Part shown: piece by piece, positions 51,700-60,476 of the stretch
Layout of the letters: every line of letters begins with the position of its first letter
How positions within the stretch are numbered: the stretch's first letter is position 1
Assembly (NCBI RefSeq): GCF_001651855.1
Contig: NZ_LNQC01000082.1
Span: forward strand, 35,724 to 99,723
Reading direction: 5' to 3'
Length of the DNA: 64,000 nucleotides
Source: Sinorhizobium americanum
GTDB taxonomy: Bacteria; Pseudomonadota; Alphaproteobacteria; Rhizobiales; Rhizobiaceae
Position numbers and translations under genes: made by a program
Notes under the pieces: model-generated
Told to the model about the DNA's origin: nothing
Database searches by the model: none
What the model saw: only the letters and a program-made list of their open reading frames with translations

Positions 51700-52240
51700 T
51701 GGAGACCCGTACGCAGAACATTGTCGACGGCGGGGAGCATGATGCCGTCGCGACTGATCGAAAGTGCTAACGGGAAATTACCAACAAAGATTGAATCCGA
51801 GCTTAACGTCGCCGCGCTTGGGTCCCGGCGCCAGTGGTGAAAACCTGACGCTGGGTACCCGAGACAGACTGCGGTTTTTGGTGGTGAGCGGAAGATCGAC
51901 GCCCGGAAGGAAAAGCTGTCCTGCCGCTGCAGACCTTCACCGGGCCGCCGTCCTATGCGCGGCTAGAATGCGACTTGAAGCGTGTTAGCACCTCGACCAG
52001 TGCATCCTCAGCAGCCGTAAGCGCGGCAGGGCGGCGGCCTGATCGTGAAGCAATAACCATAGGGCAGATCCCTGATAGCGTGAATTATAATTCACAGCAT
52101 GAATTATATTGACAGGTATGGCGCTTTGGGTTTAGCTGCTCCTACCGGACTTCGAGGAGGAAATCCGGTCTTCACTGAGATCGGCGTCGGTTCGGCGCCT
52201 TCGGGATTTTTGGGAGGGGCTTCGGCCTCGAGGAGGACAC
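51700..52240. other. intergenic region before the polyol operon
   Basis: No gene is seen. It holds the AT-rich palindrome at 52080-52114 and ends in AGGAGG before the TTG start of the binding-protein gene. Confidence 0.5.
52080..52114. promoter_or_regulatory. candidate SorC-type operator
   Basis: GTGAATTATAATTCAC is a perfect 16-base palindrome. A second related copy TGAATTATATTGACA follows at 52100-52114. This AT-rich pair, in GC-rich surroundings, lies about 130-160 bases upstream of the first gene of an operon that includes a SorC-family regulator. Confidence 0.6.
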
Positions 52241-53269
52241 TTGCGCACTTTTTTCAGCACGACCGCGATGGCGGTCCTTGCCGCAACGCTTTTTGCCGGT
52301 TCCGCGGCCGCCGAGACGGAGAACCCGTTCCGCTGCAAACCGGGTGAAAAATACGTCATGAACGTCATGGTCTCGGGCGTCGAATACTGGTTCCCGGTCT
52401 ACGAAATGTTCAAGCAGGCCGGCCAGCAGTTCGGCTGTGAGACCGCATATACCGGCACACCGGAATATGACGTCAACAAGCAGATCGCCACCTTCGACCA
52501 GGCACTGGCGCAGAACCCGGCCGGCATCCTCGTCCACCCGATGAACTCCGACCCGTTCATCGAGCCGATCAACCGCGCCACCGACCAGGGCACGGCAGTC
52601 GTCACCTTCGCCGCCGACTCGCCGCTCTCCAAGCGCGTGTCCTTCATCACCTCGGACAACACCCGCGAAGGGATCTATGCCGCCGACGCGATCGCCGAGA
52701 AGATGGGGGGCAAGGGTGAATATGCGGTCCTGGAAAATCCGGGCCAGGACAATCACGACAAGCGTATCGCGGCCTTCATCGGCCGCATGGAGGAGAAGTG
52801 GCCGGACATGAAGCTGGTCGGGCGTGCTGCCTCCAACCAGGATCCGACCAAAGCCTATCAGGGCCTCAACAGTATCATCCAGGCCAATCCGAACCTCGGC
52901 GCCGTCTTCATGCCGGAAGCGAATTCGGCGATCGGCGCCGCGCAGGCCAACAAGGAAAGCGGCGGCAAGGTCCTCGTCATGTGCGCGGACGTCAACGCAA
53001 ATATCCTCGACATGATCAAGGCCGGCGAGGTCTTCGGTTCGATCAACCCGAACCAGGGCATGCAGGGCTATATGGGCTTCATGTTGCTTTGGCTGGCCAA
53101 GCATCCGGAACTGATCGATCCGATGAACGACGCCAAGCGCTCCGGGTTTAACCCGATGAGCATCCCGGTCGTCGACAACGGCCTCTCCATCGTGACGGCG
53201 GAAAATGCCGACGACTTCTATTGGGACAAGTACCTGAAGCGTCGCGGCACGAAAGGCATTGAGGAATAA
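52241..53269 (+). CDS. sugar ABC transporter periplasmic binding protein (CUT2 type)
   Basis: This is an exported binding protein of the RbsB/XylF fold, 342 residues. It has a signal peptide ending in GSAAA, then KYVMNVMVSGVEYWFPVYEM, GILVHPMNSDPFIEPINRA, AVVTFAADSPLSKRVSFI and VFMPEANSAIGAAQ. The start is TTG with AGGAGGACAC just before it. The residues used by LsrB to hold AI-2 are not conserved, so it should not be called an AI-2 binder despite Lsr-like neighbours. The probable ligand is a polyol or sugar. Confidence 0.88.
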   Translation: MRTFFSTTAMAVLAATLFAGSAAAETENPFRCKPGEKYVMNVMVSGVEYWFPVYEMFKQAGQQFGCETAYTGTPEYDVNKQIATFDQALAQNPAGILVHPMNSDPFIEPINRATDQGTAVVTFAADSPLSKRVSFITSDNTREGIYAADAIAEKMGGKGEYAVLENPGQDNHDKRIAAFIGRMEEKWPDMKLVGRAASNQDPTKAYQGLNSIIQANPNLGAVFMPEANSAIGAAQANKESGGKVLVMCADVNANILDMIKAGEVFGSINPNQGMQGYMGFMLLWLAKHPELIDPMNDAKRSGFNPMSIPVVDNGLSIVTAENADDFYWDKYLKRRGTKGIEE

Positions 53270-53283
53270 GGGTCGCGTGACCG

Positions 53284-53310
53284 CCATCCGCGCCGCGAGG
53301 GCGCGGATGG
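53284..53310 (+). other. intercistronic hairpin after the binding-protein gene
   Basis: CCATCCGCGCC and GGCGCGGATGG pair with a five-base loop. Hairpins here often keep the binding-protein message more abundant than the rest of the operon. Confidence 0.6.
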
Positions 53311-53333
53311 TCTGCCGGATAAGGAGGACGGCA

Positions 53334-54857
53334 ATGGCCGAGCCTGTACTGACCATTCATGGGGTAACCAAGCACTTCGGGGCAGTGAAGGCGCTGACGG
53401 ATGTCAACTTCACGCTTGAACGCGGCGAAGTCCATGCGCTCTGCGGCGAGAACGGCGCCGGCAAGTCGACGCTGATGAACATCATCGCGGGCGTGCTTCA
53501 GCCGACCGAAGGCGAAATCCGCGTGGACGGCAAGGTCGCGCGTATCGCCTCTCCTGCCGTTGCCCAGTCGCTCGGCATCGGTCTCGTGCATCAGGAAATC
53601 GCCCTCTGCCCCGATGTGACAGTCGCGGAAAACATGTTCATGGCGGCGACCAACCGCCGCCGTGCTCCCTTCATGAGCTACCGCGCGCTCGAACGCAGCG
53701 CGCAGGCGGTGATGCATCGGCTTGCCGCGATCGACGTCGGCCGCAAGGTTGCGGACCTGCCAATCTCCAGTCAGCAGCTCGTCGAGATCGCCAAGGCGCT
53801 GACGCTCGACTGCCGCGTGCTGATCCTGGACGAGCCGACCGCGGCGCTGACCGAAACCGAGGCGCAGCAGCTCTTTTCGATTATCCGCGGCCTCAAGGCG
53901 AACCGCATATCGATCATCTATATCAGCCATCGCATGGCCGAGATCTTCAGCCTCTGCGACCGGGTTACGGTGTTCCGCGACGGCCGTTACGTCTCCACCG
54001 ATCGCATTGCCGACATCACGCCCGATGACGTGGTGCGCCGCATGGTAGGGCGCGAGATCTCGCAGCTCTATCCGGAAAAGCTCGAACCGGGCGGGGTGTC
54101 CGAACCGATCTTCGAGGTAGATGATATCGGTGACGGCGAGCGCTTCCATGGCGTCAGCTTCGCGCTGCACAAGGGCGAGATTCTTGGCATCGGCGGCCTG
54201 ATCGGATCCGGCCGCACGGAAATCGCCGAGGGCATCTGCGGGCTCCGATCGCGCACGGCGGGTGCGGTACGCCTGCGCGGCAAGGCGCAGGAGATTAATT
54301 CATATTCCGATGCCGTGAAGGCCGGGGTCGTTTACCTGTCGGAGGACCGCAAGGGCTCCGGCATCTTTCTGGAGATGTCGGTCGCGCAGAACATTTCCGT
54401 ACTGGATCTGAAGTCGCTGACGAATTCCGTCGGTCTCATGAACGTCCGTGCGGAGGCCTCGCTTGCCGAGGATTTCGCGCGGCGGCTTGCGGTCCGGATG
54501 GGCGGTATCGAGGCACCCGTAAAGTCGCTCTCCGGCGGTAATCAGCAGAAGGTGGCGATCGCCAAGCAGCTCGCGGTGAAGCCGAAGGTCATCCTGATGG
54601 ACGAGCCGACACGCGGCATCGATGTCGGCGCGAAGGCGGAGATTCACCGCCTGCTGCGCGAGCTTGCGCGCTCGGGCATTGGCATCATCGTCATCTCTTC
54701 GGAAATGCCGGAGCTGCTCGGGCTCTCGGACCGCGTGCTCGTGATCCGGGAGGGGCGCATCGCTGGTGAACTCGGCGCCGACGAGATGACGGAAGAGGCC
54801 GTGATCCGCCTTGCCTCGGGGGTGGGGACGGCAAAGGCGGCAAACCATGCCGGGTGA
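53334..54857 (+). CDS. sugar ABC transporter ATPase (two-domain, CUT2)
   Basis: This is a fused double ABC ATPase of the RbsA type, 507 residues. The first domain has Walker A CGENGAGKST, signature-like LPISSQQLVEIAKAL, Walker B LILDEPTAALT and ISHRM. The second has GLIGSGRTE in place of a normal P-loop, LSGGNQQKVAIAKQL and LMDEPTRGIDVGAKAE. This asymmetry is normal for the family. The ATG at 53334 has AAGGAGGACGGCA. Confidence 0.95.
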   Translation: MAEPVLTIHGVTKHFGAVKALTDVNFTLERGEVHALCGENGAGKSTLMNIIAGVLQPTEGEIRVDGKVARIASPAVAQSLGIGLVHQEIALCPDVTVAENMFMAATNRRRAPFMSYRALERSAQAVMHRLAAIDVGRKVADLPISSQQLVEIAKALTLDCRVLILDEPTAALTETEAQQLFSIIRGLKANRISIIYISHRMAEIFSLCDRVTVFRDGRYVSTDRIADITPDDVVRRMVGREISQLYPEKLEPGGVSEPIFEVDDIGDGERFHGVSFALHKGEILGIGGLIGSGRTEIAEGICGLRSRTAGAVRLRGKAQEINSYSDAVKAGVVYLSEDRKGSGIFLEMSVAQNISVLDLKSLTNSVGLMNVRAEASLAEDFARRLAVRMGGIEAPVKSLSGGNQQKVAIAKQLAVKPKVILMDEPTRGIDVGAKAEIHRLLRELARSGIGIIVISSEMPELLGLSDRVLVIREGRIAGELGADEMTEEAVIRLASGVGTAKAANHAG

Positions 54858-54879
54858 CGAGAACGTGGGAGGGACGGGA

Positions 54880-55869
54880 ATGGCAATCGACACGATGGTG
54901 GCAGGCGCGACGAAGACATCGTCCTGGAAACGCATCGGCAGGATGCGCGAGGCGGGGCTGATCGCGATCATCCTCACGCTCTGCGTGATCATGAGCTTCG
55001 CCTCGCCGCACTTCCTGACACTCGGCAACTTCCGCGCCATGCTGATGAGTTTTTCGGTTGAAGGCATCGTCGTCGTGGGCATGACGATCCTGCTCATCGT
55101 CGGTGGCATCGACCTCGCGGTCGGCTCCGTCGTCTGCTTTGCAATGGTGCTCTCGGGCACGCTCTTCCTCGCCGGTCTCGACCCTTGGACGGCCTCGCTC
55201 GTCGGCATCGCCGCGAGCAGCGCGATCGGCGGTATCATGGGCGTCTTCGTGACGGTCGTGGGCCTCAACCACTTCATCACATCGCTCGCCGCCATGGTGA
55301 TCGTGCGCGGGCTTTGCCTCATCATCACAAAGGGCACGCCGCTTTCGCTCTTCACGCTGCCGGCGGGCTTCAAGGCGGTCGGGCAGGGCACGTTTTACGG
55401 CGTTCCCTATGTCATTCTGATCTTCGTCGCCGTCGTCATCCTGTTCGATTTCCTGCTGCGCCGGGCGACCGCCTTTCGCAAGGTCTTCTACACCGGCAGC
55501 AACGAGAAGGCGGCGCTCTATTCCGGTATCAAGACCAATCAGGTTAAGTTCTGGGTGACAGTGCTCTGTTCAACTCTCGCCGGTGTTGCAGGCGTCATCT
55601 ACATGTCCCGCTTCGGCGCCGCGACCCCCACCTTCGGCGTCGGCATGGAACTCAACATCATCGCCGCGGCGGTGATCGGCGGCGCCTCACTCAACGGCGG
55701 CTCCGGCACGATCCTCGGCGCCATCCTCGGCATAGCGCTTCTTTCTGTCGTCACCAGCTCTCTGATCCTGCTCGATGTTTCGGTCTATTGGCAGGACATG
55801 ATCAAGGGGTGCATTCTGCTCGCTGCCGTTTCCATCGACCATTTCCTGCACAAGCGGAAGGCCGCCTGA
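54880..55869 (+). CDS. sugar ABC transporter permease (CUT2)
   Basis: This RbsC/AraH-type permease of about 329 residues has 8-10 helices. Family blocks LIVGGIDLAVGSVVCFAMVL, GLNHFITSLAAMVIVRGL, FYTGSNEKAALYSGI and AAVIGGASLNGGSGTILGAI are in order. The ATG at 54880 (MAIDTMV) has GGGAGG; an ATG at 54847 is possible. One permease gene only, so it should act as a homodimer. Confidence 0.93.
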   Translation: MAIDTMVAGATKTSSWKRIGRMREAGLIAIILTLCVIMSFASPHFLTLGNFRAMLMSFSVEGIVVVGMTILLIVGGIDLAVGSVVCFAMVLSGTLFLAGLDPWTASLVGIAASSAIGGIMGVFVTVVGLNHFITSLAAMVIVRGLCLIITKGTPLSLFTLPAGFKAVGQGTFYGVPYVILIFVAVVILFDFLLRRATAFRKVFYTGSNEKAALYSGIKTNQVKFWVTVLCSTLAGVAGVIYMSRFGAATPTFGVGMELNIIAAAVIGGASLNGGSGTILGAILGIALLSVVTSSLILLDVSVYWQDMIKGCILLAAVSIDHFLHKRKAA

Positions 55870-55870
55870 C

Positions 55871-56878
55871 ATGCCAATTGCCAATCCGAAACCCAAGACG
55901 ACAGCACCGCGCGAGGAGATCGTCATCGCCCGCCAGATGCACCAGGCGCTGGTCCTGCACTATACGGAAGGTCTGACGCAGGCACAGATCGCCGAGCAGC
56001 TCGGCATCTCGCAGGCCACCGTCAACCGCCTTATCAAGCGCGGCCGCCAGCTCGGTCTCGTTGAGATCAAGATCAAATCGCCGGTCGAGGCGCTGGTCGA
56101 CATGGAGGAGCGACTGCTCGCGTTCGGCGGCATCAGCCGCGCAGTCGTGGTGCCCACCGTCTCCGACAACCCGCAGACTGCGCTCCAGGCGGTCGGCGAG
56201 GCGGCGGCACGGCTGTTGCTCGAGCAGATCGGCGACGGCGACACGATCTGCATCACTGGCGGCAAGGGCGTCAGCGCTGTCGTCGCCGGCCTGCAGCCGC
56301 TGCGCCGCTTCGATGTCGAGGTCATTCCGGCAACGGGCTGCGTGCAGGGCAAACACTATACGGACGTCAACCATGTCTCGACCCTGATGGCCGACCGGCT
56401 CGGAGGGCGCTCCTACCAGATCCACGCACCACTCTTTGCCGACGATGCCGAGCAGCGGGCGATGCTGATCAACATGCGCTCCGTGGCCGACGTCTTCAAA
56501 CGGGCGCGCGAGGCGAAGGTGGCGGTGGTCGGCATAGGCTCAATCCTGACGGACGACTCGAGCTACTACGATCTGCACCCGTCCTCCAGCACCGATCGGG
56601 CGGCGATCGAACGCTCCGGCGCGACCTGCGAACTGCTCGCGCACCTGCTCGACGATCGGGGCCGGGTTTGCGACTACAGCCTCAACCGTTCGCTGGTGTC
56701 GCTGACGCTTGAGGAATTTGCATCGATCCCGACCAAGATCGGGGTCGCGAGCGGACCCAACAAGGCGGGCCCGATTCTCAGCGTCATGCGGGGCAACCAT
56801 CTCGACACACTCGTAACCGACGAGGCCACCGGCGCGCGTATTCTTGAAATTGCGTCCGAGCAAGGATTTTCCGCATGA
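55871..56878 (+). CDS. SorC/DeoR-type transcriptional regulator (EryD/LsrR-like)
   Basis: This SorC-family regulator of 335 residues has an N-terminal helix-turn-helix (YTEGLTQAQIAEQLGISQ, ATVNRLIKRG) and a large sugar-phosphate binding domain (GDGDTICITGGKGVSAVVAG, PATGCVQGKHYTDVNHVS, VGIGSILTDDSSYYD). SorC proteins such as EryD and LsrR respond to a phosphorylated intermediate of the pathway they control. Here the kinase product is a likely effector. The gene is embedded in the operon, starting one base after the permease stop. Confidence 0.93.
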   Translation: MPIANPKPKTTAPREEIVIARQMHQALVLHYTEGLTQAQIAEQLGISQATVNRLIKRGRQLGLVEIKIKSPVEALVDMEERLLAFGGISRAVVVPTVSDNPQTALQAVGEAAARLLLEQIGDGDTICITGGKGVSAVVAGLQPLRRFDVEVIPATGCVQGKHYTDVNHVSTLMADRLGGRSYQIHAPLFADDAEQRAMLINMRSVADVFKRAREAKVAVVGIGSILTDDSSYYDLHPSSSTDRAAIERSGATCELLAHLLDDRGRVCDYSLNRSLVSLTLEEFASIPTKIGVASGPNKAGPILSVMRGNHLDTLVTDEATGARILEIASEQGFSA

Positions 56879-57870
56879 GTGGCGAGCAGCTAACCTGCGA
56901 GATCGGACGTTCCGGCATCAAGGCATCGGCCGTAGGCCTCGGCACCTGGGCGATCGGCGGCTGGATGTGGGGTGGAACGGATGAGGCGCAAGCGATTGCC
57001 GCCATTCACGCTTCGCTCGACGCCGGCGTCACCCTCATCGATACGGCGCCGGCCTACGGCCTCGGCCGGTCGGAAGAGATCGTCGGCAAGGCAATTGAGG
57101 GCCGTCGCGACAAGGCGGTGATCGCCACGAAATGCGGCCTGGTGTGGCATACGCAGGAAGGCAACCACTTCTTCGACCAGGACAGCAAGCCAGTCCATCG
57201 CTATCTCGGTCGGAACTCGATCATACACGAGGTTGAGCAAAGCCTGCGCCGGCTCGGCACTGATCATATCGACCTCTATATCACCCACTGGCAGGACGCG
57301 ACGACGCCCATCGAGGAGACGGTTGCGGCGCTGGAAGAGCTGAAGCGAGCCGGCAAGATCCGCGCGATCGGCGCCAGCAACGTCAACCGATCGGAGCTGG
57401 AGCAATACATCAGCACCGGATCGCTTGACGCGATCCAGGAGCGGTTCAGCATGATCGATCGCCAGATCGAGGCGGACCTGCTGCCGCTCACCATTGCCAA
57501 TCGCGTGGCCACGCTCAGCTATTCTTCGCTGGCGCTCGGCCTGCTCTCTGGCACGATCGGTCCGGACCGCGTCTTTTCCGGCGACGATCAGCGCAAGGAC
57601 AATCCGAGGTTTTCAGTCGCCAACCGGAAGAAGGCGAAGGACTTCGCCGAGGCGATCCGGCCCGTCGCGGAGCGGCACGGCGCCAGCATCGCTCAGACGG
57701 TAATCGCCTGGACGCTGAGGCAGCCGGGGGTGACCTTTGCCCTATGCGGCGCGCGAAATCCAGCGCAGGCGCTCGACAATGCGCGGGCCGGCACGCTGCG
57801 GCTTTCCGATGAAGACCTGGCAGCCATCGAAGCGGCCGTTTCGGCGAAGCTGGCCAACATGGACGGATAG
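56875..57870 (+). CDS. aldo/keto reductase (IolS/YhdN-like)
   Basis: This aldo/keto reductase of 331 residues has the catalytic Asp and Tyr in LIDTAPAYGLGRSEEIVGKA, the Lys in VIATKCGL and the His in DLYITHWQD. GASNVNRSELEQY is the phosphate-loop region. The C-terminal part includes QTVIAWTLRQPGVTFALCGA. It could reduce an aldehyde product of the aldolase or oxidise a polyol. The ATG overlaps the SorC stop (ATGA). Confidence 0.93.
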   Translation: MSGEQLTCEIGRSGIKASAVGLGTWAIGGWMWGGTDEAQAIAAIHASLDAGVTLIDTAPAYGLGRSEEIVGKAIEGRRDKAVIATKCGLVWHTQEGNHFFDQDSKPVHRYLGRNSIIHEVEQSLRRLGTDHIDLYITHWQDATTPIEETVAALEELKRAGKIRAIGASNVNRSELEQYISTGSLDAIQERFSMIDRQIEADLLPLTIANRVATLSYSSLALGLLSGTIGPDRVFSGDDQRKDNPRFSVANRKKAKDFAEAIRPVAERHGASIAQTVIAWTLRQPGVTFALCGARNPAQALDNARAGTLRLSDEDLAAIEAAVSAKLANMDG

Positions 57871-57881
57871 CGGACTGTCAT

Positions 57882-59630
57882 ATGAACCGAAAAGAGACTG
57901 TGGACGGGCTTCGCCAAAGCCCCAAGGTGGACGTGTGCGTCCTTGGCGGCGGCATCAACGGGATCAGCGCTTTCCGCGAGTTGGCGCTGCAGGGCGCGAG
58001 CGTGCTGCTGGTCGAGAAGGGCGACTATTGCTCCGGCGCAAGCGCTGCGCTGTCGCGGATGGTCCACGGCGGTCTGCGCTATCTGGAGAATGGTGAGTTC
58101 AGCCTGGTGCGGGAGTCGCTCGTCGAGCGCGACCGGCTGCTGCGCAACGCCCCCCACTATGTCGCCCCGCTGCCGACTACGGTGCCGATCTTCGACGTCT
58201 TCTCCGGTCTTGCCAACGGCATCGTGCGCTTCCTCGGCCTCACCCGCCGCCCCAGCCGTCGCGGTGCCGTCGCCGTCAAGGCGGGTCTTGGCATCTACGA
58301 TTTCCTGACGCGCAAGCGTGCGCTGATGCCACGGCACCAGTTCCGCGGCCGCAAGTCGACGCTGGAAAAATGGCCGGCGCTCAACCCGGCAATCCTGAGC
58401 TCCGCGACCTATCACGATGCCTGGGTGAGCCATCCCGAACGCATCGGCATCGAGCTGTTGCGCGACGCTCTGTCCGCCGGGACGCATGCCGGCGCCCTGA
58501 ACTACGCAGTGATCGAGCAGGCGGAGGTCGGTGAATTCCTGCTGCGCGATTGCATCTCGGCGGAAAAGTTTCCGATACGGCCGCGGCTGGTCATCAACGC
58601 CACCGGCGGCTGGATCGATATGGCAAACGGCATGCTGTTTCCTGCAGACGACCGACCCGCGCCGCTGATGGGTGGCACGAAGGGCTCGCATCTGATCATC
58701 GACAATCCTGCGCTTCGCGACATGCTCGACGGGCACATGATCTACTACGAGAACGAGGACGGGCGCATCTGCATTCTGTTCCCCTATCTCGGAAAGGTGC
58801 TGGTCGGCTCGACCGATATTCGCGTCGACGATCCCGACGCTGCGCGGTGCGAGGCCGAGGAGAGGGACTATATCCTGCAATCGCTTGCCTTCGTGCTGCC
58901 GGGCGTGCGCATCCAACCGGAAGAAATTGTCTTTCAGTTTGCCGGCGTACGCCCGCTGCCGGCGAGCAATGACAGCTTCACCGGCCGCATCCCGCGCGAC
59001 CATTTCTGTACCCTGCTCGAAGCCCGCGACGGCGGGCCGCCGGTGCTCTGCATGATCGGCGGCAAGTGGACGACTTTCCGATCCTTCGGCGAACTGGCCG
59101 CCGACATGGCACTGCAACGGCTTGGCCACAGCCGCGGCGTCGAAACGACCGATCGTACTTTCGGCGGCGGCCGGGGATTTCCGAAAGACCGGAGCGGCTG
59201 GATTCGGGACCTGTCGGAGTCCACAGGCCTTCCCCCCGATCGGGCCGCAACGCTTTTCGAGCGCTACGGCACAGATGCGAAGGACGTCGTCCGCTTCACC
59301 GCCGCGGGGGCGGACCACCGCTTGCCGCATGCCGGCTACAGTGCCCGGGAGCTCCTGCACCTCATCCGCACGGAGGCGGTCGAACATCTGGACGACCTGC
59401 TCCTCCGGCGCACGACACTCGCCATCACCGGTGAGCTTTCCCTCGACATGACCGAGGCTGCGCTCGACCTGCTTGCAGCCGAAAAGGGCTGGTCGGCGCC
59501 GCGCAAGGCCGAGGAGCGCAGCCGTTTTCTCACCCTCATGCGCGAGCGCCACGGCGTCGCGGAGGCAACCCTTTCCGCAAGGAACGAACAAAGGAGTGAA
59601 TTATGCGAGACAACCGCAAGGTCCGGATGA
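57882..59630 (+). CDS. GlpD/EryB-like FAD-dependent polyol-phosphate dehydrogenase
   Basis: This FAD-dependent dehydrogenase of 582 residues is of the glycerol-3-phosphate dehydrogenase family. The FAD motif is VCVLGGGINGISAFRELALQ, followed by SRMVHGGLRYLENGEFSLV, VINATGGWIDMANGM, TKGSHLIIDNPALRDML and LVGSTDIRVDDPD, with the C-terminal GlpA-like cap. In erythritol catabolism the relative EryB oxidises a sugar-alcohol phosphate. Here it should oxidise the product of the FGGY kinase and pass electrons to quinone. Its end overlaps the aldolase gene by 28 bases. Confidence 0.92.
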   Translation: MNRKETVDGLRQSPKVDVCVLGGGINGISAFRELALQGASVLLVEKGDYCSGASAALSRMVHGGLRYLENGEFSLVRESLVERDRLLRNAPHYVAPLPTTVPIFDVFSGLANGIVRFLGLTRRPSRRGAVAVKAGLGIYDFLTRKRALMPRHQFRGRKSTLEKWPALNPAILSSATYHDAWVSHPERIGIELLRDALSAGTHAGALNYAVIEQAEVGEFLLRDCISAEKFPIRPRLVINATGGWIDMANGMLFPADDRPAPLMGGTKGSHLIIDNPALRDMLDGHMIYYENEDGRICILFPYLGKVLVGSTDIRVDDPDAARCEAEERDYILQSLAFVLPGVRIQPEEIVFQFAGVRPLPASNDSFTGRIPRDHFCTLLEARDGGPPVLCMIGGKWTTFRSFGELAADMALQRLGHSRGVETTDRTFGGGRGFPKDRSGWIRDLSESTGLPPDRAATLFERYGTDAKDVVRFTAAGADHRLPHAGYSARELLHLIRTEAVEHLDDLLLRRTTLAITGELSLDMTEAALDLLAAEKGWSAPRKAEERSRFLTLMRERHGVAEATLSARNEQRSELCETTARSG

Positions 59631-60445
59631 ACCGGCTGTTCGGCAACGGCCGTTGCCTGGACGTGGCGATCGATCACGGCGTTTGCAACGAGCCGTCCTT
59701 TCTCGACGGGCTGGAGGATATGCCCGCTGTCGTGAAGGCGCTGGTCGATGCCAAGCCCGATGCGATCCAGATGAACTACGGTCAGGCCGACCTGCTGCAG
59801 GACCTTTCCGGAAAAGACAAGCCAGCCCTTGTCATGCGCATCGACATGGGCAACCCCTACAACCGCATCCGCCATAGCGACATGTGGGCCGTGTTGCAGA
59901 ACGAGGCCGAGCCGCTGATCGGCGCGCTTCAGATGGACGCGGCCTGCGTGGTGGTCAACCTTTTCATGCTGCCGGACGAGCCCGATCTCTTCCGCCAGTG
60001 CGTCCAGAACATCGCCCGCGTGCGAGCCGACTGCGAGAAGTACGGCATGCCGCTGATGATCGAGCCGCTCGTCATGCAGCCGGTGACAGAACGCGGCGGC
60101 TACATGGTCGACGGCGACGCCGACAAGATCGTCACGCTGACGCGGCTTGCCCGCGAGATGGGCGCGGACATCATCAAGGCCGACCCGACGACGAACCCGG
60201 AGGATTTTCATCGTGTAGTCGAAGCGGCGCGCTGCCCGGTGCTCGTGCGCGGCGGCGGCAAGGAGGACCTTCGCGCCGTCTTCGACAAGTCTGCCGCCTT
60301 GATGCGGCAGGGTGCTATGGGCATGGTCTATGGGCGCAACATCTACCAGCACGCCAATCCGAGCGCCGTGGTGCGCGGCCTGATGGCAATCGTTCATGAG
60401 GACGCGAGCGGCGAGCGGGCCTTCGCACTCTATCAGCAAGGGTGA
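59603..60445 (+). CDS. class I aldolase, DhnA/LsrF/LacD-like
   Basis: This TIM-barrel aldolase of 280 residues belongs to the DhnA-type class I group. LDVAIDHGVCNEPSF opens it. The Schiff-base lysine is likely in GADIIKADPTTNP, and a phosphate-binding end reads PVLVRGGGKEDL and GAMGMVYGRNIYQHANP. Relatives include FbaB, LsrF and LacD, which split or cleave ketose phosphates or related compounds. Together with the kinase and GlpD-like enzyme it could cut a ketose-1-phosphate into a triose phosphate and an aldehyde. AAAGGAGTG precedes the ATG. Confidence 0.9.
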   Translation: MRDNRKVRMNRLFGNGRCLDVAIDHGVCNEPSFLDGLEDMPAVVKALVDAKPDAIQMNYGQADLLQDLSGKDKPALVMRIDMGNPYNRIRHSDMWAVLQNEAEPLIGALQMDAACVVVNLFMLPDEPDLFRQCVQNIARVRADCEKYGMPLMIEPLVMQPVTERGGYMVDGDADKIVTLTRLAREMGADIIKADPTTNPEDFHRVVEAARCPVLVRGGGKEDLRAVFDKSAALMRQGAMGMVYGRNIYQHANPSAVVRGLMAIVHEDASGERAFALYQQG

Positions 60446-60476
60446 GGCGCGACACGGACCTTGGGAGGGGCTCAGA

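Noticed and set aside
57693..59591. 632-codon minus-strand frame
   Set aside because: Antisense of the GlpD-like gene. The forward frame carries FAD-binding and family motifs.
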